This document shows, one piece after another, positions 36,846-44,904 of a stretch of DNA of 64,000 nucleotides. How positions within the stretch are numbered: the stretch's first letter is position 1; every line of letters begins with the position of its first letter. This DNA comes from Geodermatophilus sp. TF02-6 (GTDB taxonomy: Bacteria; Actinomycetota; Actinomycetes; Mycobacteriales; Geodermatophilaceae), in NCBI RefSeq assembly GCF_003319115.1, contig NZ_QOHF01000017.1:46827-110826 (forward strand), read 5' to 3'. The notes below the pieces were generated by a model. It made no database searches and was not told where the DNA came from. It was given only the letters and a program-made list of their open reading frames with translations. The position numbers and the translations under genes are program-made.

Positions 36846-37787
36846 GTGACGAGCTCCGCGGGCCAGCACCGCGCGCTGCCGGTGCCCGACGGGCTCGAGG
36901 GCCAGCGTGTCGACCAGGCGCTGTCCCGGCTGTTCGGCCTCTCCCGCAGCACCGCCGCCGACCTCGCCGACGCCGGCGATGTGCTCCTCGACGGCCGGGT
37001 CCGCGGCAAGGGCGACCGGGTCAGCGGCGGCGCCTGGCTGGAGGTCGAGCTGCCCCCGCCGCCACGTGCCCAGCCGGCCGACCCGGAGCCCGTCGCCGGG
37101 CTGACCGTGGTCCACGACGACGACGACATCCTGGTGGTGGACAAGCCGGTCGGCGTCGCCGCGCACCCCAGCCCCGGCTGGGAGGGGCCGACCGTCGTCG
37201 GCGGCCTGGCCGCGGCGGGCTACCGGATCGCCACCTCCGGTGCGGCCGAGCGGCAGGGCGTCGTCCACCGGCTCGACGTCGGCACCACCGGACTCATGGT
37301 CGTGGCCAAGAGCGAGCGGGCCTACACCGCGCTCAAGGCGGCGTTCAAGCAGCGCACCGTCGACAAGGGCTACGCCGCCCTGGTGCAGGGCCACCCCGAC
37401 CCCTCGCGCGGCACGATCGACGCGCCGATCGACCGGCACCCCCGGCACGACTGGAAGTTCGCCGTCGTCCAGGGCGGGCGCCCGTCGGTGACCCACTACG
37501 AGGTGGTCGAGGCGTTCCCCGCCGCCAGCCTGGTCGACATCCGGCTGGAGACCGGCCGCACCCACCAGATCCGGGTGCACTTCGCCGCGCTGCGCCACCC
37601 CTGCGTCGGTGACCTGACCTACGGCGCCGACCCGACGCTGGCCGCGCGGCTGGGCGTTCCGCGGCAGTGGCTGCACGCCGCCCGGCTGGGCACCCCGCAC
37701 CCGGCCGACGGCCACTGGATGGAGTTCACCAGCCCGTTCCCGCCCGACCTGGCCGGCGCGCTCGACATCCTGCGCGCCGAGGCCTGA
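36846..37787 (+). CDS. RluA/RluD-family 23S rRNA pseudouridine synthase
   Basis: 313 residues. An N-terminal S4 RNA-binding domain ([24 protein letters not shown] region) and a catalytic domain with [12 protein letters not shown], where D144 is the catalytic Asp, then KGYAALVQG and the [10 protein letters not shown] motif ([11 protein letters not shown]). The neighbour lspA is conserved in Gram-positives, which favours an RluD/YlyB-type enzyme. The start is GTG 36846, with CACGAT 7 nt upstream, or ATG 36837. The specific uridines cannot be told. Confidence 0.9.
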   Translation: MTSSAGQHRALPVPDGLEGQRVDQALSRLFGLSRSTAADLADAGDVLLDGRVRGKGDRVSGGAWLEVELPPPPRAQPADPEPVAGLTVVHDDDDILVVDKPVGVAAHPSPGWEGPTVVGGLAAAGYRIATSGAAERQGVVHRLDVGTTGLMVVAKSERAYTALKAAFKQRTVDKGYAALVQGHPDPSRGTIDAPIDRHPRHDWKFAVVQGGRPSVTHYEVVEAFPAASLVDIRLETGRTHQIRVHFAALRHPCVGDLTYGADPTLAARLGVPRQWLHAARLGTPHPADGHWMEFTSPFPPDLAGALDILRAEA

Positions 37788-37795
37788 GGCCAGCC

Positions 37796-38575
37796 GTGTC
37801 GGGGCTGCCCGGCTCCCTCGCGGACTACGGCCCGGCGGCGCTGTCGGCGGTCGTCGTCACCGGCTACCTGGTGGTCGGCGAGCCGCTGGTCGGGCACGTG
37901 CTGCACCGCCGCTTCGAGGGCCGGCTGCGCACCGACGACGGCGCCCGCCGGTCGTTCTACGCGCGGCTGCTGGCGCTCGAGTGGGGGCTGGCCCTGCTCG
38001 CGCTGGTCGTGTGGCTGTCCGCCCCGGGGGTGGACGCCGGCACCGTGGGCCTGCGCTGGCCGAGCGGCTGGCCCGGGCCGGTGTCCGGTGCCGCCACGCT
38101 GCTCGTCGTCGTCTTCGTGCTCGCCTCCACCCGCGCGCTGCGCTCGGGGGCCCTGGCCCGGGCCGCGGTGCCCGTGCGCCGGCCGGGAGAGGGGCGCCAC
38201 GCCGAGCCGGCGGTGCACGCCACCCTGGCGCTGCTGCCGCGCACCCGCGCCGAGCGGCGGCTGTTCACGCTGGTCGGGGTGACCGCCGGCGTCTGCGAGG
38301 AGTGGCTCTACCGCGGCTTCCTCCTCGCCGTCGTCGCCGCGCTGGCCGGCGGGCTGCCCGCGCCGGTGCTGGTCGCCGTCGGCGCGGTCGCGTTCGGCCT
38401 GGCGCACGCCTACCAGGGCGTCGCCGGCGTGGTGACCACCGGCGTCCTGGGCGGGGTGCTGGCCGGGCTGTACCTGGACACCGCCTCGCTGCTGCTGCCG
38501 GTCGTCCTGCACGTGCTCGTCGACCTGCGCTTCCTGCTCGTGCCCGCGTCGGCGCTGCCGGCAGTGGCCCGGTGA
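37796..38575 (+). CDS. CPBP-family intramembrane glutamic endopeptidase (CAAX-protease-like)
   Basis: 259 residues, about eight membrane helices. The family motif EExxxR is ECEEWLYRG-like here: E168, E169 and R173 in VCEEWLYRGFL; the second conserved His is H204 in FGLAHAYQG, and a third site HVLVDLR is near the C-terminus. Such proteins cleave or bind membrane peptides. GTG 37796 lies 9 bp after the RluD-like stop; the 3' end overlaps the GNAT gene, so the three form an operon. The substrate is unknown. Confidence 0.88.
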   Translation: MSGLPGSLADYGPAALSAVVVTGYLVVGEPLVGHVLHRRFEGRLRTDDGARRSFYARLLALEWGLALLALVVWLSAPGVDAGTVGLRWPSGWPGPVSGAATLLVVVFVLASTRALRSGALARAAVPVRRPGEGRHAEPAVHATLALLPRTRAERRLFTLVGVTAGVCEEWLYRGFLLAVVAALAGGLPAPVLVAVGAVAFGLAHAYQGVAGVVTTGVLGGVLAGLYLDTASLLLPVVLHVLVDLRFLLVPASALPAVAR

Positions 38576-39036
38576 GCGCCACGGTGGCGAGCGCCGACGA
38601 CTGGCCGGAGGTCGCCCGCCTGCGCACCCGGGTGTTCGTCGAGGAACAGCGCGTGCCGCCCGAGATCGAGCAGGACGTGCACGACGCCCGCGCCGTGCAC
38701 GTCCTCGCCCGCGACGGGCACGGCCGGGTGGTGGCCACCGGGCGGCTGCTGGTCCGCGACGGCCGGGCGGTGGTCGGCCGGATGGCGGTGGACGCCGCCG
38801 CCCGCGGCCGCGGCCACGGGGCCGCCGTCCTCGCCGAGCTGCACCGGCAGGCGGTGCTGCGCGGGCACACCGAGGTGGAGCTGCACGCCCAGGTCGCCGC
38901 CCGGGGGTTCTACGAGCGGGCCGGCTACGCCGCCGTGGGGGAGGAGTACGAGGAGGCCGGCATCGCCCACGTCACCATGCGGCGAGCCCTGGACGACGTG
39001 CTGGCCGCGGTCGCTCGGGACACCCCGCCCCGATAG
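38572..39036 (+). CDS. GNAT-family N-acetyltransferase (ElaA/YjcF-like)
   Basis: 154 residues. The acetyl-CoA loop VGRMAVDAAARGRGHGAAVL carries the R/Q-x-x-G-x-G/A pattern; the N-terminus LRTRVFVEEQRVPPEIEQD is the ElaA/YjcF signature, and FYERAGYAAVGEEYEEAGIAHVTM is the matching C-terminal strand-helix. It likely acetylates a small metabolite. Start GTG 38572 overlaps the CPBP stop (GTGA). No substrate can be proposed. Confidence 0.87.
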   Translation: MSATVASADDWPEVARLRTRVFVEEQRVPPEIEQDVHDARAVHVLARDGHGRVVATGRLLVRDGRAVVGRMAVDAAARGRGHGAAVLAELHRQAVLRGHTEVELHAQVAARGFYERAGYAAVGEEYEEAGIAHVTMRRALDDVLAAVARDTPPR

Positions 39037-39074
39037 GTGGCGGCGGGCTGGATGGCGCCGCTGCTGTCGGGGTC

Positions 39075-39167
39075 GTGGCGGACGACCGACGGGCGCAGTG
39101 GCCGCGTGGCGTGCTGGACCTGTGCGTGCTCGCCGAGCTGGAGCGGGGCGCGCGCTGCTGCTGGTGA
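39075..39167 (+). pseudogene. Truncated PadR-family regulator remnant
   Basis: Thirty codons from GTG 39075 read VADDRRAQWPRGVLDLCVLA, then ELERGARCCW and stop. QWPRGVLDLCVLAxLE is the start of the winged-helix domain of PadR regulators; the rest of the roughly 110-180-residue protein is absent. A deletion has joined it to unrelated sequence. Not expected to function. Confidence 0.65.
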
Positions 39168-39424
39168 TCGTCTCCGGCGTCTCGATGATCCTCGACCCGG
39201 CCGGCGGGACCGCTCGCCTGCTGCCGTTCCGGTCGGTGCGCGAGGTGGTCACCCGGACCGTCGACGGCACCGACGCCGGCTGCCTCGTCCGTGGGCTGCT
39301 GCGCGCCGGCGTGGCGCTGGTGGTCCTGCGCGCCGCCGCCACGGTCCCGCGCAGCCGGGCGCTGCGGCTCCGGCGGCGACCGGGCGCGGCGACCGTGGAC
39401 GCCCGGCGGGGGCGGCCGGTGTGA
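39156..39424 (+). pseudogene. Membrane protein fragment fused behind the PadR remnant
   Basis: In the +1 frame relative to the remnant, LLLVIVSGVSMILDPAGG continues with TARLLPF and a second hydrophobic segment LVRGLLRAGVALVVLRAAA to TGA 39422-39424. It resembles the C-terminal end of an ABC-2-type permease, a frequent neighbour of padR genes, but too little is left to be sure. Probably the other side of the same deletion. Confidence 0.4.
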
Positions 39425-39633
39425 CCGACGCCGTCTGGACGACGGCCGAGACACGATCTGTCAGACCCTCGGCGTAGACCTGTCCCAGTGCGAGGATCGA
39501 ACCACCGGCCCGGCAGGCCGCTGCGACCGGTGGCGCCGACCCGGCGCACCAGCCCTGCCGGTCTTCCCCGCCGGTCGCCCGCCGTGCACCCCGACGGCCG
39601 GGCACGCACGACCCGTGAGGAGCGCCAGAGCCC
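39425..39633. other. Intergenic region upstream of dnaE
   Basis: About 210 bp without a gene. GTAGACCTGTCCCAGTGCG at about 39474-39492 includes TAGACC, a possible -10 of dnaE. A ribosome site GTGAGGAG lies at 39615-39622. Confidence 0.4.
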
Positions 39634-42600
39634 GTGAGCACCGACTCGTTCGTGCACCTGCACGTCCACACCGAGTACTCGATGCTCGATGGGGCGGCCA
39701 AGCTGCCGGAGGTCACCGCGGCCGCCGCCGAGCAGGGGATGCCGGCGCTGGCGATGACCGACCACGGCAACGTCTTCGGCGCCTACGACTTCTACAAGCA
39801 GGCCAAGGCCGCCGGCGTGAAGCCGATCATCGGCATGGAGGGCTACTACACCCCCGGCTCGCGGTTCGACCGGGCGCCGTTCGACTTCGGCGACAACCTC
39901 ATCGACGAGGACGGCGAGGGCGGCTCGTCGCGCGGCAAGGCCGCCTACACCCACATGACCCTGCTGGCGCGCACCACCGAGGGCATGCACAACCTCTTCC
40001 GCATCTCCTCGATGGCCAGCCTCGAGGGGCAGTACCGCAAGCCGCGCTTCGACCGCGACCTGCTCGAGCGCCACGGCAAGGGGCTCATCGCCACCACCGG
40101 CTGCCCGTCGGGCGAGGTCAACATGTGGCTGCGGGCGGGCAGGTACGACCGCGCCCGCCAGGCGGCCGCCGACTTCCAGGACGTCTTCGGCAAGGAGAAC
40201 TTCTACGCCGAGCTGATGGACCACGGGCTGGCCATCGAGGGCAAGACCCGTCCGCAGCTGCTGCAGATCGCCCGCGACCTGGGCATCCCGCTGCTGGCCA
40301 CCAACGACCTGCACTACACGGCGAAGGAGGACGCCGAGGCCCACGACGCCCTGCTGTGCATCCAGACCGGGTCGCGGCTGACCGAGACCAACCGCTTCAA
40401 GTTCAACGGCGACGGCTACTACCTGAAGTCCGCCGCGGAGATGCGGGCGCTGTTCACCGGTGACCTGGCGCAGGCGTGCGACAACACGCTGCTGGTGGCC
40501 GAGCAGTGCGAGATCGAGTTCACCGAGGGCGCCGACCTCATGCCCCGCTTCCCGCTGCCGCCGGGGGAGGACGAGACCTCCTGGTTCGTCAAGGAGGTCG
40601 AGCGCGGCCTGCACAAGCGCTGGCCTGCCGGCATCCCCGACCACGTGCGCAAGCAGGCCGACTACGAGGTCTCGATCATCACCCAGATGGGTTTCCCCGG
40701 GTACTTCCTCGTGGTCGCCGACTTCATCAACTGGGCCAAGGACAACGGCATCCGGGTCGGCCCGGGCCGTGGCTCGGCCGCCGGGTCGCTGGCCGCCTAC
40801 GCCCTGGGCATCACCGACCTCGACCCGCTGGCGCACGGGCTGATCTTCGAGCGGTTCCTCAACCCCGAGCGCGTCTCCATGCCCGACGTCGACATCGACT
40901 TCGACGACCGCCGGCGCGGCGAGGTCATCCAGTACGTCTCGCAGAAGTACGGCGAGGAGCGGGTCAGCCAGATCGTCACCTACGGCACCATCAAGGCCAA
41001 GGCCGCGATCAAGGACGCCGCCCGCGTGCTCGACCGGCCGTACTCGGTCGGCGACGAGCTGACCAAGCTGATGCCGCCGGCGGTCATGGGCAAGGACATC
41101 CCGCTGTCGGGCATCTTCGACCCGGCTCATGCGAGGTACAAGGAGGCCGCGGAGTTCCGCGCCCGCTACGAGTCCGATCCGGGCGCGGCCGAGGTGGTCG
41201 ACCAAGCGCGCAAGCTCGAGGGGCTCAAGCGCCAGTGGGGCGTGCACGCCGCCGGCGTGATCATCGGCCGCTACCCGTTGATCGACTCGGTCCCGATCAT
41301 GCGGCGCGAGGCCGACGGCGCGGTCATCACGCAGTTCGACTACCCGACCTGCGAGACGCTCGGCCTGCTGAAGATGGACTTCCTGGGCCTGCGCAACCTC
41401 ACGGTCATCGACGACGCGCTGCGCAACATCGTCGCCAATGGCAAGGACCCGATCGACCTGGACGAGCTCAGCCGAGATCTGTCCGACCGGAACACCTACG
41501 ACCTGCTGGCCCGCGGCGACACCCTCGGCGTCTTCCAGTTCGACGGCGGCCCGATGCGCTCGCTGCTGCGGCTCATGCGGCCGGACAACTTCGAGGACAT
41601 CTCCGCGGTCGGCGCGCTCTACCGGCCCGGCCCGATGGGTGCCAACTCGCACACCAACTACGCGCTGCGCAAGAACGGCCAGCAGGAGATCACCCCGATC
41701 CACCCGGAGCTGGCCGAGCCGCTGGAGGACATCCTCGGCACGACCTACGGCCTGATCGTCTACCAGGAGCAGGTCATGGCGATCGCGCAGAAGGTCGCCG
41801 GGTACTCCCTCGGCAAGGCCGACCTGCTGCGCCGCGCGATGGGCAAGAAGAAGAAGTCGGTCCTGGACGCCGAGTTCGTCGGCTTCGAGGCCGGGATGCA
41901 GGAGCGCGGCTACTCCGCCGCGGCGGTCAAGACCCTGTGGGACATCCTCGTCCCGTTCGCCGACTACGCGTTCAACAAGGCCCACTCCGCGGCCTACGGC
42001 CTGGTCTCCTACTGGACGGCGTACCTCAAGGCCAACTACCCGGCCGAGTACATGGCGGCCCTGCTCACCAGCGTCGGCGACGACAAGGACAAGCGGCCGA
42101 TCTACCTGGCCGAGTGCCGTCGCATGGGCATCAAGGTGCTGCCGCCCGACGTCAACGAGTCGGCGGCGGACTTCACCCCGGTGGGCACCGACATCCGCTT
42201 CGGCCTGGCCTCGATCCGCAACGTCGGCCGCAACGTGGTCGACGCGATCGTGCGGGCCCGCAAGGACGAGGGCGCGTTCACCGGCTTCGCCGACTTCCTG
42301 CGCAAGGTCGACGCGCTGGTGTGCAACAAGAAGGTCATCGAGTCGCTGTGCAAGGCCGGCGCCTTCGACTCCCTCGGCCACTCCCGCCAGGGTCTGGTCT
42401 CCGTGCACGCCACCGCCGTCGACCAGGCGATGGCGCTCAAGCGGCGGGAGGCCGAGGGGCAGTTCGACCTGTTCGGCGGCTTCGGCGGTGACGGCGCCGG
42501 GGACGGCGACCCCTTCGGCGGGGCGCTGGACATCGCCGTGCCGACCGCGGACTGGTCGAAGTCCGAGCGGCTGGTGTTCGAGCGGGACATGCTCGGCCTC

Positions 42601-43191
42601 TACGTCTCCGACCACCCGCTGCACGGCGTCGAGCACGTGCTCACCGCGCACGCCGACACCCCGATCGCGGAGATCAACGCCGGCGGCGTGGAGGACGGCG
42701 CCCCCGTCACCATCGCCGGGATCCTCACCGCGGTCGGCCCGCGGACCAACAAGCAGGGCGCGCCGTGGGCGATCGCCACCCTGGAGGACCTCGAGGCCGG
42801 CATCGAGGTGCTCTTCTTCCCCAAGACCTGGGCCGAGGTGTCCGAACGGGTCGTCCGGGACCAGATCGTCGTCGTCAAGGGGCGGATCAGCCGGCGCGAC
42901 GACCAGCCGTCGTTGTTCGGCGCCGAGGTCACCGTCCCCGAGCTCACCGAGGGCCCACGCGGCCCGGTGCTGGTCTCCATGCCCGCCGCCCGGTGCACCC
43001 CACCGGTCGTCGAGCGGCTGCGCGAGGTCCTGGGCAGCCACCCGGGCACCACCGAGGTGCACCTGAGGCTGCTCAACGGCAGCCGGGAGACCGTGCTGCG
43101 GCTCGACCAGGGGCTGCGGGTGCGCCCGAGCACCGCCCTCATGGGCGACATCAAGGCGCTCCTCGGCCCGACCAGCGTGGCGCTGCTCTGA
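39634..43191 (+). CDS. dnaE: DNA polymerase III alpha subunit DnaE
   Basis: 1185 residues. The N-terminal PHP domain starts HLHVHTEYS (residues 8-16) with MTDHGN, a likely proofreading nuclease as in mycobacterial DnaE1. The polymerase palm has PDVDIDFDD with catalytic D418 and D420; GRGSAAGSLAAYALGITD, YQEQVM and FNKAHSAAYGLVSY follow, then HhH, OB-fold and C-terminal domains. Length and order match DnaE1, the replicative subunit. GTG 39634 has a GAGGAG-type site upstream. The stop runs into a dispersed element. Confidence 0.97.
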   Translation: MSTDSFVHLHVHTEYSMLDGAAKLPEVTAAAAEQGMPALAMTDHGNVFGAYDFYKQAKAAGVKPIIGMEGYYTPGSRFDRAPFDFGDNLIDEDGEGGSSRGKAAYTHMTLLARTTEGMHNLFRISSMASLEGQYRKPRFDRDLLERHGKGLIATTGCPSGEVNMWLRAGRYDRARQAAADFQDVFGKENFYAELMDHGLAIEGKTRPQLLQIARDLGIPLLATNDLHYTAKEDAEAHDALLCIQTGSRLTETNRFKFNGDGYYLKSAAEMRALFTGDLAQACDNTLLVAEQCEIEFTEGADLMPRFPLPPGEDETSWFVKEVERGLHKRWPAGIPDHVRKQADYEVSIITQMGFPGYFLVVADFINWAKDNGIRVGPGRGSAAGSLAAYALGITDLDPLAHGLIFERFLNPERVSMPDVDIDFDDRRRGEVIQYVSQKYGEERVSQIVTYGTIKAKAAIKDAARVLDRPYSVGDELTKLMPPAVMGKDIPLSGIFDPAHARYKEAAEFRARYESDPGAAEVVDQARKLEGLKRQWGVHAAGVIIGRYPLIDSVPIMRREADGAVITQFDYPTCETLGLLKMDFLGLRNLTVIDDALRNIVANGKDPIDLDELSRDLSDRNTYDLLARGDTLGVFQFDGGPMRSLLRLMRPDNFEDISAVGALYRPGPMGANSHTNYALRKNGQQEITPIHPELAEPLEDILGTTYGLIVYQEQVMAIAQKVAGYSLGKADLLRRAMGKKKKSVLDAEFVGFEAGMQERGYSAAAVKTLWDILVPFADYAFNKAHSAAYGLVSYWTAYLKANYPAEYMAALLTSVGDDKDKRPIYLAECRRMGIKVLPPDVNESAADFTPVGTDIRFGLASIRNVGRNVVDAIVRARKDEGAFTGFADFLRKVDALVCNKKVIESLCKAGAFDSLGHSRQGLVSVHATAVDQAMALKRREAEGQFDLFGGFGGDGAGDGDPFGGALDIAVPTADWSKSERLVFERDMLGLYVSDHPLHGVEHVLTAHADTPIAEINAGGVEDGAPVTIAGILTAVGPRTNKQGAPWAIATLEDLEAGIEVLFFPKTWAEVSERVVRDQIVVVKGRISRRDDQPSLFGAEVTVPELTEGPRGPVLVSMPAARCTPPVVERLREVLGSHPGTTEVHLRLLNGSRETVLRLDQGLRVRPSTALMGDIKALLGPTSVALL

Positions 43192-43375
43192 TGAAGGACC
43201 CTGCTGCCCCCCGGTCGGCCCCGTCCAGAGGCTCCGGCCCCCTTGCAGGGTCCCACCGCAGGCCCCGTCCCGGGTCCCGCCCTGAGCTTGCGAAGGGTGG
43301 GGAGGACGGGGTCCTTCCATGGCGGGGGCAGGGGGTCCTTCCACTGCGAGTGGTGAGGAGGACGGGGTCCGTCAA
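43189..43375. repeat. Cluster of dispersed-element halves after dnaE
   Basis: Head at the stop: TGATGAAGGACCCTGCTGCC. An inverted half ends GGTGGGGAGGACGGGGTCCTT at about 43298-43317, split by bases; a third half with CTGCGAGTGGTGAGG and GGACGGGGTCC follows at 43341-43370. At least three halves in mixed orientation. Confidence 0.8.
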
Positions 43376-43686
43376 CCTGCAGCAGGGCCGCCGGTCCGCC
43401 CACCGCCGCGAGCCGGGGCAGCCGGTGTCGGCTGCGCCGGGGCGGACGGCGGCGCGGCCCCGGCGCGGCAGCACCGCGAGCGGCGTCGCCCCTGGAGCAG
43501 CCCGACGGAGGCGATGCCGCGGGCCCTCGCCAGGGCGGAGGGACCGGGTGGGAGGTCACCCACGGCGCAGTCCCGTCGATGCGACGTCCGCGCGCGCGCC
43601 ACGGCCCGGAGGCTGGCGCCCCGCCCGCGTCCGGCCGGGTCCCGCGCGGTGAGCCAGGCAACACGGGCGGTCGCGGCAGGATCCTT
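43376..43686. other. Intergenic region between dnaE and the nitrite-reductase operon
   Basis: About 310 bp with no supported gene on either strand; several long open frames lack coding character. Base composition drops to A+T-rich only at its end, where the operator dyad starts. Confidence 0.45.
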
Positions 43687-43712
43687 GTTTTTCCAAGAGA
43701 GCTTGTAAAAAC
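43687..43712. promoter_or_regulatory. 11-bp inverted repeat operator upstream of the nirK-type operon
   Basis: Left arm GTTTTTCCAAG, spacer AGAG, right arm CTTGTAAAAAC: 10 of 11 positions pair. It is the only A+T-rich island in several kilobases and lies 61 bp upstream of the first operon gene. The size and symmetry fit a dimeric regulator (Crp/Fnr, Rrf2/NsrR or similar). Which factor binds cannot be told from the sequence. Confidence 0.7.
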
Positions 43713-43773
43713 TCGGGGTCGTGCGGAACGCCCTCGACCCGCGAACCCGCCGGGCACCGGCCGGACCCCGCTG

Positions 43774-44904
43774 ATGACCACGACCACGCCCGACGCCCGG
43801 GCCGCTGCCCCCGGCCGACCGGGGCCGGTGCCCGTCCCGCTGCGCCGGGCGGTGTTCCTGCTCCCGGCGGCGACCGCCCTGCTGGCCGGGCTGGACGCCG
43901 GCCTGCTGCTGCTCGGCCTGCCCGCGCCGGTGTCGGCCGACCGGCTGCCCTTCGTGCACGGCCCGGTCCTCGTACTGGGCTTCGTCGGCACCCTGATCGC
44001 CCTCGAGCGGGCCGTCGCGCTGCGCCGGCCGGCCGGGTTCCTCGCCCCGGCGCTGCTGGGCCTGGGCGCCCTGCTCGTCCTCTCACCGGCGCCGCTGCGG
44101 GTCGGACAGGGAGTGCAGCTGGCCGGGGCCGCGGCCGTGGTGGCGGTGCACGTGGCCCTGTGGCGGCGGGCCCGCGACGGCGCCGTCCTGGTCCAGGCGC
44201 TGGGCGCGGTCGTGGCCGCCGGGGCGACGGTCCTCTGGTGGGGCGGGGTACCCGTCCCGCTGCTGCTGCCCTGGCTGGCCGGCTTCGTCGTCCTCACCGT
44301 CGGCGGGGAGCGGCTGGAGCTGGCACGGGTCGCGATGGGCCCCCGGGCCGAGCCGACGCTGGTGCTGCTGGCCGGCGCCGTCCTCGCCGGGATCGTCGCC
44401 GCGCTGCTGTGGCCCGGGCCGGGGACACCGCTCCTGGGGGCCGCCGTCCTCGCCCTGGGCGGCTGGCTGGCTGCGCACGACGTGGCGCGCCGGACCGTCC
44501 GCGCGCGGGGGCTGACCCGGTTCACGGCCGGGTGCGTGCTCGCCGGCTACGCCTGGCTCGGGGTGGCCGGTGCCGTCTGGTTCGTCGGCGGCGCCGCGCT
44601 GGAGGGGCCCCGCTACGACGTGGTGGTGCACACGGTCTTCCTCGGGTTCACCCTGTCGATGGTCATGGCGCACGCCCCGGTGGTCCTGCCCGCCGTCCTG
44701 CGCCGCCCGCTGCCGTACACGCCGGCCCTGCTCGTGCCCGCGGCGCTGCTGCACGCCTCCCTGCTCCTGCGGACCTGGGCCGGGGACGGGCTCGGTCTCC
44801 ACCCCGCCTGGCAGGTCGGCGGCGCCGGCAACGTCGCCGCGGTGCTGCTGTTCCTCGTGCTCGCCGGCTGGTCGGCCGGACGGGCCGCACGGAGCGCCCG
44901 GTGA
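43774..44904 (+). CDS. Polytopic membrane protein, partner of the nitrite-reductase fusion
   Basis: 376 residues, about ten to eleven membrane helices and little else. Conserved-looking intramembrane His residues occur in FVHGPVLVLGFVGTLIALERA, VHTVFLGFTLSMVMAHAPV (two His, split by the helix) and HASLLLRTW. This pattern suggests haem or copper/quinol chemistry in the membrane; a distant likeness to the NnrS type is possible but not shown. ATG 43774 has only a weak ribosome site. The stop overlaps the next gene (GTGA), so the two are coupled. Function unknown; likely electron transfer or metal handling for the reductase. Confidence 0.72.
   Translation: MTTTTPDARAAAPGRPGPVPVPLRRAVFLLPAATALLAGLDAGLLLLGLPAPVSADRLPFVHGPVLVLGFVGTLIALERAVALRRPAGFLAPALLGLGALLVLSPAPLRVGQGVQLAGAAAVVAVHVALWRRARDGAVLVQALGAVVAAGATVLWWGGVPVPLLLPWLAGFVVLTVGGERLELARVAMGPRAEPTLVLLAGAVLAGIVAALLWPGPGTPLLGAAVLALGGWLAAHDVARRTVRARGLTRFTAGCVLAGYAWLGVAGAVWFVGGAALEGPRYDVVVHTVFLGFTLSMVMAHAPVVLPAVLRRPLPYTPALLVPAALLHASLLLRTWAGDGLGLHPAWQVGGAGNVAAVLLFLVLAGWSAGRAARSAR

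Noticed and set aside
39098..39424. Intact 108-residue protein
   Set aside because: Its first part overlaps the PadR remnant in another frame; hydrophobic part looks like a fragment end, no ribosome site.
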